Shown here one piece after another: positions 13,101 to 22,354 of a DNA stretch of 64,000 nt (within the stretch, counting starts at the first letter, position 1; the number at the start of each line of letters is the position of its first letter). Source of the DNA: Fratercula arctica. Taxonomy: Eukaryota > Chordata > Aves > Charadriiformes > Alcidae. The stretch is taken from contig CANTUZ010000002.1 of the NCBI GenBank assembly GCA_947846985.1, forward strand, positions 60,344,563-60,408,562, read 5' to 3'. The position numbers and the translations under genes are program-made. Under the pieces are notes generated by a model that searched no databases, was not told where the DNA came from, and was given only the letters and a program-made list of their open reading frames with translations.

Positions 13101-15184
13101 AAGTACATTTCTGCTTACGCTTATTTTTGATTTCAGTTACATTTTTTATATGCCTGTGGTTATTTGTAACTGAAGGAAATTCATCAAGTAATTAGTTAAT
13201 TTTATTTGTAGTAGTCACTAATATGGGGCCCACTAATGTGGGCAAAGGCCAGAAGGCAACAATTTAGGATGTTCAAGAGCTTTTTATGATACAGTGAATC
13301 ATAAATAGTTACATGTCTTTTTCATGCTTCTTATTTTACCATTTCTATTTTCCTTCTTTTCCTTTTTCCTGCTTCACTTTAAAATAAATAACTTCCTCGA
13401 ATTGTTAGAAATGACCCTAAAAACCTAATGAGAATGATGTATGATAGCTTTATTATTCTTTTACATCTATAGTAGATGTACGGCTTTCCTGTTTGTTTTC
13501 AAAGAAGAGGAAAAAAATCAACTGAAAACAGATAGATTTATATTAATGGTAGCTGCAACTAATCAACAGGGCATATTCTCAGGAACTTTTTTTCCCTGTC
13601 TTGAATAGATGTATTCTGTCTCTTAGTTTCTCTGACACTCAGTGTCAGGAATAAGGAGGAAAATGATTCATGAGCTATTCCAGCCAACATCAGTCTTGAT
13701 TTAAATTTTTGAGGAAAAACCTTCTTATTTTTATAGTCCAGTCAACAGTCTCCAAATCCCACCAGTCATTATTTGAGTTTGCATTGCCAGGATACAGACA
13801 CCAGTGGCTTTTCCTTCCAAGAATTTAGCTGTTCTCCCACATGCGCTGAGAATAGGAGGAGGTTCATGAAGATGAGCACAGAATAAAATCTGAAGGAATA
13901 GTTTACCGAGCCTTCTTTAGACAACATATGAATTATGCTCCCTTTCTTGATCAGAATCATGACCACAGTGCATTTTCTAAGACCATTTTTGTTTTCCATA
14001 AGTCTGGGGGAAAAACTCATTTTACCTGTCATAGTGAATGGATGGTGACAATACACTGATTATGCCTAGAAAGATTAATGATGCTTCAAGAGCAGATCTT
14101 TTAAGTTCATCATTCAAGGGAGATTTCCATCACATTCCTAATGAATACTTTGGGATCCAAGGACCTGGGAATAGATGTCATCACACAGGTTAGATTCTAT
14201 ACATAAAATGTCCAAGCATTTATTCTAGAGGGATGGAAATATAAATCCAGCAAGGACAGGAGGACAGCAGGCGTGTACATGGAAGAAAAACACAAGCAAG
14301 CTCCTTAGTCATATAGCAGTATCTTTTTTAAGTGTTGCAAGCTATATCTGAGCAACTGATTCAAGCTTTCTGGCTGAGGTTGAAACATTTCCCAGGTTTT
14401 TTCCTCACTTGTAAATACTTTTAAGAATTACTCCCCCCACCTGCCCCTTACATAAATACTTAGTTTCATTCAGTTTCTTCTTGGGTAGACAAATGCATTT
14501 CTTTCTTCTTTGGTAAGGACTAACTGTCCTCCCCTCCTACCCATACCTCCAGTGGAGTCCTTCCAAAATCATCTCTCTTTATCAGTTGCAAATTTAGGTT
14601 CTTTTGTATTTTTTCCAACCTGTGCATTTTTAAAAAGTATATTTGTTTAAAAAGAAAAAAAATTTCAACACCTACCATATCCTTTGCTAGTGTGGATAAG
14701 GTCAGATAAGTAATTCAGCATGTTTTTACATTTATATTTTATACAACAGGTACTTCTGTTCAGAAGTCAAATAGCCCTTTTGTGTGTTCTTTCTTCTCTG
14801 AAGATATATATGTATCTTTTTATACCTATGGCCAGTCAAGAGACAAAGAGAAATGTCAATGTATCACATAAAAATAAAAAATTAGCAGCTGTGAGTGCTT
14901 CTTTTTCCTCCTTGGGGGATTGTTTTGTTTTATTATATTGGTATGATACAAGCCAACGAAGTTCCATATCATTTTGTGGAACTCAGAAATATGCTCTTTA
15001 TGAGGCTTGTTTTGTTTCCATTAACTGAGGAGAAATGACCACTTTAAGAGCTCAAGCCCTACAGTAAATAATCTCATTGTAGGCAAACACTATTGCTGTC
15101 TATATAGGCAGGCTATAACATGTAGTAATACAGTTACAGGATCTGACAAAGAAAACTATGATAAATAATATGTGGTTCATCATC

Positions 15185-15229
15185 ATAACCTCCCATGGTC
15201 AGCATCCCAGGCTTAGCATGGGAGGTTAT
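15185..15229. repeat. Inverted repeat, 13-bp perfect arms, 19-nt spacer
   Basis: The left arm is ATAACCTCCCATG (15185-15197) and the right arm is its exact complement CATGGGAGGTTAT (15217-15229). The stem could form a hairpin in RNA or DNA. Pairing does not extend outward or inward, so the stem is too short for a microRNA precursor. It is probably chance or a remnant of a small transposon. Confidence 0.8.
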
Positions 15230-18200
15230 AATTATGTAAAAAGGAAACCTCTTGATATAAATCACATAGCATTCAGGCAGTCCTGAGCATCTCTTGCTAG
15301 TAGACTAGGCATAGCATCAAATAGATAAGCATATGGAAATGCTTCAAAACTCAATTTCTATTCTACGTCTATCATACTGTAAGAAAATTTTATCAGAGTC
15401 CTATATAATGCAAATTTGTATAGGACTATCTCTTTTTTACTTAAATGCAGTGATTTCTAGTGTCATTTGTTTGCCATCAATTTTAATTAAGCTTGGAAGG
15501 TACTCATAACTTCAGCTCTAACATAAATACAGCAAATATATGTTGGAGTGCTGAGTTTAGAATTTAAAATTATAGCACTGAATGCTTCTTGGAAAACCAA
15601 AATGGAGCATTTTTACTGTTACTGAAATACTTTGGCAGTGATATTGTTAGTATGGATTGTTATAGTTCTAAGGAATTAGAATTAAACTGTTAGACTGAAA
15701 CACCAAACTCAAGAGGTAAAGAAAATCTGAGGGTATTAATATGCATTGAAGAACTGTAAATATTGACCCAACAATGAGCTTTACCCATTGGGTTTATCAA
15801 ACCATTCTCTCCATGATTAGTATTTAATTAGTAAAAAAACCTCAGTGGATATAAGGAAAACAATATGTAATTCTTGAAAATGTAGTGTCAGAAATTTGGA
15901 GGGCTTACAAATGAATTTTTTTAACATGCTGTTAGTAGCATGGATGGGAAGGAAACAGTCTTACCCTTCTGATGATCTGGTTTAGGATATTAAATTATGG
16001 TATTGGGTAATCTTAAAAGGCAGATTGTACAGTATTAAAAACCAAAACAGGATTTTAAAGGAAGAAATGAGAAACTGTACATTGGTGTCTCATTTCTCTC
16101 AGAAGAGAATGTGACAAATCCCTAGTAGGGGAATGCCAGCTCTTTAAATATTCAGCATCACCTCACAGTAGCCTATGGACAACGTTAATTCACTAGCAAG
16201 ATTCATTCTGTTTCATATCTTTGAAAAGCTGTGCCACAAAAAGCAGAAATGTGATTCACAATAGCCCAATGCATTGTAAGAATATTTTTTTTTTTTTTTG
16301 CTGTACTTGTCCTTACATTATTATAAATGCTCTATGATTCCTTTTAGCCATATGTTACCCTGAAAATGGTGGCATATGCAAGTTTCAAAATTAACAGTAT
16401 GCAGCTTTGTAACAATTAACCATCTGCTTATAGTGCTGTTAGGAACTGATAGCATCTCTGTGGAAGTCAGGAAAATAGTAGAATAGCATACCTGCCAAAC
16501 CTTAGTCATGAGTTATCTTACACTGTAATCTGTAGTCCTGAGAGAGCAATAGGAGGCAAAACTGCATCAAAGTTGCAAACTGAACTCCCCCTAAACATTT
16601 ATCTTAGCATATTATTAGTGGTGAATTGAGCAGGTCCAGGAGCAGATGTCAACCAAAAAAAAAGTGGACTAAAGACATAAGCACAAGGGGACAGAGCAAA
16701 AATTTCCCGAGTCTGGGGGAAAACCTGATTTGGGTGTGGCTTCCTTTGGATGTGGGCACGTGACAAAGAGTAACTGCACAGCATCCCCATTAACCGTAGT
16801 CCATTCATCCATTCATGCAGTGTATTTATGCAGTACTTTTCAAAAAGCTGGGGAGTTCTGGCATTTTTATTTTTGTTAGTAGCATGGATACAGGTTTCAT
16901 ATTATTACACGGTGGCCTGTGTAAAAAGAGAGTTTAAAAACTCCTGCTGTGGCCCTGCCTCATGGCCCTTCCTGGATCGCTGTGTGGCCAGAAGCCAGGA
17001 TTGCATTTGTGCAGACAGTATCAAATGAGGGAGAGGGAGTTTGCATCATCTTCCCCAGCCATAGCTGAGCTTGTCACACTATGATCATAGGAGTTTAGGT
17101 GTGTTAAAGCTTAGCATGTGATGAAAACCGTAGCACTTTCTTGGTACATTACTTTAAGCACTGAATTTGATTCTAAATAGGTTTTCAAGAGTCTGTCTGG
17201 CTAAAAATACACATGAGGAAGAGTGATCAAAGAAACATTTATTCCCCTTTCCCTCCCAGAAGAAACCCTTTTGTTAAATTGAAGTGATCTCTAGACTCTG
17301 CATTCAGTTGCAGGAGAAAACACTTAAGACCCAGGGAAAAAGTGGAAGTCGTATTGGTGTCTGTCTCAAAACATGCCATTGTGTAATGTGGAGGAAAGAG
17401 AAATAGCATGAGAAGAAGCTATGAGGAAGCTGAGTCATGGGAAAGACAGATTTTGGTGCGATCTGATTTCAGCTTTAAAAACCCACATGTTAAAATAGTT
17501 TAATTATAGGCTTTGAAACATAACATCAAGTAGGAGGTGGTGCCCCTGCCCTTGCTTTTACTCTAATACCTGTATCCTGGGACCACTTACAATATCCGTA
17601 ATTTTTGAGGAGCCAGAAAACCTGTACTGTTAACAAGAAATAGGTCAGGTGCCCACAAAAGAGTTCCTTACTAACAGCGCCCCATAGAGTGAGACAGTAA
17701 TTTTGCCTTCCTGGGCCAGCGTAAAGCAAGTTATCAGTGTGTCATTTAGTGCAACAGAAAGAGAAACTCCATACCATGAAAACATAGAAGGTTCCCAAAA
17801 CAACCACCATTTTCATTGGTAGAAAATATTATAAGTTAGGCTTAGGAAGTCAGTCATATCTGCAGAAAATTCTCTTCCACATTATTTCATCTCCCAGTTC
17901 TATCTGTGCAACCAAATCCTAGGAACCTTGCCTATTCTGGGATGAAATCCTCCTCTTCAGCTGATTCTTAAGAAAATTTTAGGTGACTGTATCCACTGTG
18001 CCTGTCTAGCAGATCTAGTGATTTATTTCTTTGAGAACTTGTCACCAACTGTGCATACAAAATATGTTTGTTTAAGACAAACTGTTATTCAAGCTCTAAT
18101 CACTCTTATATCTCAAGTGCATATTCTGATAATGTAGGAATGGAAACTTTGTAAATGCGTGAAATTGTTAGCTCTGAGCAACAAAGAAAATATTTCTTAT

Positions 18201-19157
18201 AAATAATGTATTTTTAATTTGACAAGGTTCTTTCATACTGAGAAAATCTTCTGCCATTCACTAATCTTGTTGCTCTGGTGGGTCCCCATCAAATGTCCAG
18301 AAGGACAGCTAGATGGCACTGAAAATAAGCAAAGCTTTTAATAATTCTTCCTACAAAAATGACCTCATGGAAATTTAATGTGTATACAGTATAGTGGAAG
18401 ATAAGTTCTACATCAGCATGTAGGTTTCAAAAGGGACAAGGCTATTAAATAGCACATCAGAAATAGTGTGAGATGAAAAGTTATAGTTTGATCACACAGT
18501 CTTCCTTGAAAAGTAAGGTAGAAATGGATAAAGGTTAGATGGGGAAGAAAGGTAGAGGTGAATAGAAAGAGAAAGGTTAAATCAGAAGAGAACATGTTAG
18601 AACTAAGTAAGTCTTCAAAAATAAGATGGTAAAGGCCTGCCATGTGCAGACAGGAAAGAGAAAATAGGGGAACAAAGTGAAAAAATAATTCATCAGTAGG
18701 TGACAGAGTAGGAAGCCAGCTGCTAAAATAAAAGTGATAATTTTATCCGGCAAGGTAATGGTAATAGTTATAATTAAAGAAGAAAACTGAAAAATAAAAA
18801 AGAATGGGATAAAGGTTTGACATTTGATCCAGTGGGAGGTAGAAAACTGCAATGAGTAATGACTTTGGTTTCAGATGCATGTCTGTGGTCTCCTTGTTGG
18901 AGGGCAGACATAGAAAAGTTAGCTAGCTGCAGACAAAGGACTATAGCTAAAGAAGTCTATCTTAATTAGGAATGCATTTCATACAGGGGAATAAGAAGGC
19001 TCATCTTTTCTCCCTACCTAAAATACTATTTTGCTCTTAAGGCACAACGAAGGGTATAAAATGAGCAGTGCTTGTGCACCCCAACTCAGCTTGCAGTGCA
19101 TAGTAAGTGAGCTAGTGCCTTGGTGACAGCAGTAAATTATTACTCCATGAGAGCTAG

Positions 19158-19228
19158 GTGTTACACTCAAAACACTCATTACACTCATGTTGGGAGTGTA
19201 ATGGAACACATGGAACACAATGTAACAC
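19158..19228. repeat. Nested inverted repeats (compound hairpin)
   Basis: An inner perfect palindrome pairs ATTACACTC (19178-19186) with GAGTGTAAT (19194-19202) across a 7-nt loop. An outer pair matches GTGTTACA (19158-19165) with TGTAACAC (19221-19228). Related ACACTC and AACACA words recur between them, suggesting local slippage or a degenerate foldback element. No function is implied. Confidence 0.75.
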
Positions 19229-19750
19229 AAAAAACACATACGTGGAGGCAAGGGTTTGTTGTTAGTACAATTAATGTTTTAACAGTCTAACAATCCAAAT
19301 TAACTAATGCAAAAAAGCTTCACTGATAAAAGAGTTAAAATTATTATCTAAGAAAACTTCCTACTGTCTGTCCTTTTCTCCCTTTGATTCTTTAAATGTT
19401 CCTCTGGATCCTAAGGTTGATGCTGTAGTAGAGAGACTCACAATGGGCATCAACATCCCAAGTCCTTCTCTAGATAAAGTATGATGCTCATGGTGAGGAT
19501 TTCTTCCTCATCAGTCTTGGGACCACCTAGGGCTCCATTTTCTTGTCTTCTCATCACAGCCTGCTTCTGTGTCATAAATCCACAGCTGAAGGTTAAAAAT
19601 TGCACAACTGCCTTTCCCATCCTCAGTTAACCCAAAGGGCTGCAGCTTGTTTTGCAGGGACTATAAGGTCTCTCAGCCCTTCACTGTCCATGGGATTCAC
19701 TGAGTCCGTCCGGGTCAGGCACCAGTCAGTTGGCCAGTGGCAACTCTTAA

Positions 19751-19755
19751 CCAAG
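19751..19755. repeat. 5' target-site duplication of the ERV (CCAAG)
   Basis: The five bases immediately before the 5' LTR are identical to the five bases immediately after the 3' LTR (26086-26090). A perfect 5-bp duplication shows that this copy inserted as one unit by an integrase of the class-III (ERVL/ERV3) style and has not been rearranged by LTR recombination since. Confidence 0.93.
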
Positions 19756-20090
19756 TGTCCTGGTTCCGGCAGGGACAGGGTTAAGTATTCCATGCCATGT
19801 GAGCCACGCCCACCCTGAGATTAAAAGGAGGGAGGGGGCAGGCAGTTGGGTTCGGAGTGGGCTGGCGCGTCCCGGGGCCGGACCGGCGGGGAGCGGCGGT
19901 TCCGTAATCGCATTTGTATATTTCTCTGTCGGTGGTGTTGTTGTTGTTTTCTTGTTCCCTTTGCTGTTCTGTTAAACTGCCTTTGTCTCAACCCAAGAGT
20001 TTTGCCTTTTCTTTTGATCCTTCCCGTACCGGGAAGCGCTGAGCGAGCGACACGTGGTTCTTTGTTGCCATCTGAGGCCAAACCACGACA
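19756..20090 (+). repeat. 5' LTR of the ERV (335 bp)
   Basis: It starts TGTCCTGG and ends CCACGACA. It contains an AT-rich TTAAAAG box at 19821-19827 as the most likely core promoter, then a very GC-rich stretch, then a T/G-rich stretch with repeated GTT near 19936. No AATAAA is present, so the polyadenylation signal must be a variant. It matches the 3' LTR over its full length. Confidence 0.95.
19821..19827 (+). promoter_or_regulatory. Probable TATA-like box of the 5' LTR
   Basis: TTAAAAG is the only AT-rich box in the first 100 bases of the LTR and lies just upstream of a GC-rich segment, the usual position for a U3 core promoter. It is preserved in the 3' LTR. The transcription start, and so the U3/R border, cannot be fixed from sequence alone. 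Confidence 0.5.
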
Positions 20091-20098
20091 GTCCTTTT

Positions 20099-20116
20099 TG
20101 GCGCCCAACGTGGGGC
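20099..20116 (+). other. Primer-binding site, Lys-tRNA type
   Basis: TGGCGCCCAACGTGGGGC is complementary to the 3' end of a lysine tRNA (the Lys1,2 type known from some betaretroviruses). It begins eight bases after the LTR end, further than the usual one to three. ERVL elements were named for a leucine tRNA primer, so a lysine primer on a 5-bp-duplication element is worth noting. Confidence 0.85.
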
Positions 20117-20194
20117 TCAAAGGGTTGAGACAAGAACAGAATCCAACTAGAGCTTGAAAAAACGAATTGGTTAGGTAAATAGTCACCAGTCACT

Positions 20195-22279
20195 ATGTTG
20201 CTTAGTTTGTTCTCATGGCTGTGTTATGTAAACTCCTATGTGTTTTATGCACTCCCTGTGATGATATTTGTTACTTCTGGGAGGGGGATGAGGATTATCA
20301 TTTTACTGTCCTGTGCAATATCGGCTTATGATATGATAACATCACTTGTTAGACGGTTATTTTGGGGTGTTTATGTGGTATTGCTGTCCTGTCCGTACAT
20401 TGGGCACCACCTCTCAGAATTCATTAATAATTACACCCAGTCTATGGGGGAAACAGGGGGAGACACTTTCCCCAGCTCTTTTGCCTCCCTTTTCTCCTTT
20501 GAGTCAGGTATGACAGCTTTTGAGAATTTTGAATATCCTTGGGATGCTCAAACCAGCATGTTCCTAGTGTTATGTTTGCTGAATATGTTCCAGGTCTCGT
20601 TTAGGGTTAAACAATTATTTAAGACTACCACCCAGAGATCTGCTCCAAGGCTGGTCAGTCAGGGGTGGCATGGCAGGTGGGAGAACATGGGCAGGTACCT
20701 AGAGAACTTCTCACCTCCAATGGTCTGGGACTTCACCCCTGAACAATTACAGGACCCTGATAGAGTAGTAGAATATCTGAAGGGAAAATGCTGTGGCTGT
20801 TCTAGAGAGGCACAACTCACCGCATTGTGCTGGGCCCTGGCTGGTGTCTACCAGGCACTGCTCAGTGTTATGCAGCACCCTCAGAAGAAAGAGACAGAGA
20901 CCAGACTAGCAGGCGCTGTGGCCCCTGCGGCAGGCGCTGTGGCTGCTGTGGCCCCTGTGGCAAGTGCTGCTGCGACGGGCACTGCGGCTACTGCGACCCC
21001 TGCAACGGGCACTGCGGCTACTGCGACCCCTGCGACGGGCACTGCGGCTACTGCGACCCCTGCGACGGGCACTGCGGCTACTGCAACCCCTGCGACAGAC
21101 ACTGCGGCTACTGCAACCCCTTTGGCAGCCACTGCAGCTACTCCAGCCCCGGTGACAGCCACTGCTGCTGAACCAGGGAACCAATCCGTGCCAGTATCCG
21201 TTGCCCCCATACAGAAGAAGAAGTACACAAAGAAATCAGTTTGCATAGTAAGAGATGACGATGAACCAGGGCCATCACAAGGACAGGAGGAAGAGGCAGA
21301 ACCAGAGATAATTACCCGATCCCTATCCCTGAGTGAGCTGTGGGATATGCGAAAAGATTTTAGCCGACTTTCAGGCGAGCACATTGTCACCTGGCTGCTT
21401 CGGTGTTGGGATAATGGGGCCAGTAGCCTGGAATTAGAGGGTAGGGAAGCCAGGCAGTTGGGATCCCTGTCTAGGGAAGGTGGCATTGACAAGGCAATTG
21501 GAAAAAAGACCCAAGCCCTCAGCCTCTGGAAACGACTCCTGTCAGGCGTGAGGGAGAGGTACCCCTTCAGTGAAGATGTTGTATGCCAGCCAAGCAAATG
21601 GACCACCATGGAAAGAGGTATCCAGTACCTGAGAGAATTAGCCGTGCGGGAGATGATTTATTATGACTTGGACAACACAGACTTGCCCACAGACCCTGAT
21701 GAGGTGCACTGCACAAGGCCCATGTGGCGGAAGTTTGTACAGAGCGCACCATCGTCATATGCCAACTCACTGGCAGTAATGGAATGGAAAGGTGAAGAAG
21801 GACCAACGGTGGATGAGGTGGCTGGCCGGCTCCGGCGATATGAAGAAAGCCTCTCTTCCCCCCTTGTCTCAGCTGTGGAGAAACTGTCCCGGAAGGTCCA
21901 GCAACTTGAAGAGAATATGTCCTACTCCCCACCTGTACGGGCCAGCATCTCAGCTATTAGAAGCAGACATTTCCCCACTCAAGAGAGAGAGTACAAAGGG
22001 TACACACCACGAGGCACCCTGTGGTTCTACCTGCGAGACCATGGAGAGGACATGAGGAAGTGGGATGGACAACCTACTTGGATCCTGTGGGCACGGGTAC
22101 AGGAGTTGCAAGGAAGGACAACCACAAAAGGGGATCCCTCCAGGAAAAGTGCCGCCCCAGTTTCCAGTGGGCAGTTCCCCAGACAGACCATAAGGCCTGA
22201 TCTTGCTTCTGATCCTCTTGAAGGAACCTCCAAGTCATTTCTGCAAGAAGTGAGTACCGGATACCATGACCAGTATTAG
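20195..22279 (+). CDS. gag: ERV gag-like polyprotein (694 aa), intact frame
   Basis: This is the first long frame after the primer-binding site, beginning at an ATG 105 bases beyond the LTR. Residues about 11-28, 33-48 and 55-68 are hydrophobic and could span a membrane, with a further hydrophobic stretch near 121-134. This is unusual for Gag, which normally carries a myristoylation signal or basic patch. Residues 195-230 include a CCGCS cysteine cluster. Residues about 260-310 are a ten-residue repeat rich in Ala and Thr, encoded by a 30-bp tandem repeat. A basic KKKYTKK (341-347) and an acidic stretch follow. Residues 375-580 look like a capsid-type helical region, ending in a possible coiled coil (555-575). 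No CCHC zinc knuckle is visible. The frame ends at a UAG from which pol continues in phase. Capsid identity is inferred from position and general resemblance to ERVL Gag. Confidence 0.85.
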   Translation: MLLSLFSWLCYVNSYVFYALPVMIFVTSGRGMRIIILLSCAISAYDMITSLVRRLFWGVYVVLLSCPYIGHHLSEFINNYTQSMGETGGDTFPSSFASLFSFESGMTAFENFEYPWDAQTSMFLVLCLLNMFQVSFRVKQLFKTTTQRSAPRLVSQGWHGRWENMGRYLENFSPPMVWDFTPEQLQDPDRVVEYLKGKCCGCSREAQLTALCWALAGVYQALLSVMQHPQKKETETRLAGAVAPAAGAVAAVAPVASAAATGTAATATPATGTAATATPATGTAATATPATGTAATATPATDTAATATPLAATAATPAPVTATAAEPGNQSVPVSVAPIQKKKYTKKSVCIVRDDDEPGPSQGQEEEAEPEIITRSLSLSELWDMRKDFSRLSGEHIVTWLLRCWDNGASSLELEGREARQLGSLSREGGIDKAIGKKTQALSLWKRLLSGVRERYPFSEDVVCQPSKWTTMERGIQYLRELAVREMIYYDLDNTDLPTDPDEVHCTRPMWRKFVQSAPSSYANSLAVMEWKGEEGPTVDEVAGRLRRYEESLSSPLVSAVEKLSRKVQQLEENMSYSPPVRASISAIRSRHFPTQEREYKGYTPRGTLWFYLRDHGEDMRKWDGQPTWILWARVQELQGRTTTKGDPSRKSAAPVSSGQFPRQTIRPDLASDPLEGTSKSFLQEVSTGYHDQY
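20971..21165 (+). repeat. 30-bp minisatellite inside gag, about 6.5 units
   Basis: Six full units (20971, 21001, 21031, 21061, 21091 and 21121) and a half unit are in exact 30-base register. The first four are almost identical and the last two are diverged, with a gradient from left to right. Because 30 is a multiple of three, each unit adds ten residues (Ala/Thr/Pro/Gly) without breaking the frame. Copy number probably varies among insertions of the family. The repeat also opens long spurious frames on both strands. Confidence 0.93.
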
Positions 22280-22354
22280 AGGGGCCCTGCCTCCAGCCAG
22301 GTGGAGGAAAGGGACAACCGGGTTTATTGGACAGTGTGGATTCGATGGCCTGGC
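22277..22354 (+). promoter_or_regulatory. Probable gag-pol UAG readthrough signal with pseudoknot
   Basis: The gag stop UAG (22277-22279) is in the same frame as pol, which has no ATG near its beginning. Ten bases later CCTCCA (22290-22295) pairs perfectly with TGGAGG (22302-22307). The loop CCAGG (22297-22301) is complementary to CCTGG at 22349-22353, allowing an H-type pseudoknot with a 1-nt first loop and a 41-nt last loop. Spacing and layout resemble the readthrough signal of gammaretroviruses such as murine leukaemia virus. The pairing is seen in the sequence; the function is inferred. Confidence 0.6.

Larger units (their letters stand above)
10188..19750. other. Intronic sequence without a recognised gene
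   Basis: This is AT-rich DNA with many poly-T and poly-A stretches (for example near 10610, 11220 and 16287). No coding exon, RNA gene or mobile element was recognised. The 94-codon frame at 12673-12957 and the 102-codon frame at 14720-15028 have no family resemblance. Two small inverted repeats are listed separately. Conserved non-coding elements may be present but cannot be seen without a cross-species alignment. Confidence 0.5.

Noticed and set aside
20827..21171. Cysteine-rich + strand frame across the gag minisatellite
   Set aside because: It is the +1 frame of the 30-bp repeat, and the regular Cys/Gly pattern follows from the repeat unit. It overlaps the intact gag frame and has no independent support.
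20881..21609. 242-codon minus-strand frame opposite gag
   Set aside because: It is opened by the GC-rich minisatellite and gag codon composition, is Ala/Val repeat-rich, and resembles no known family.
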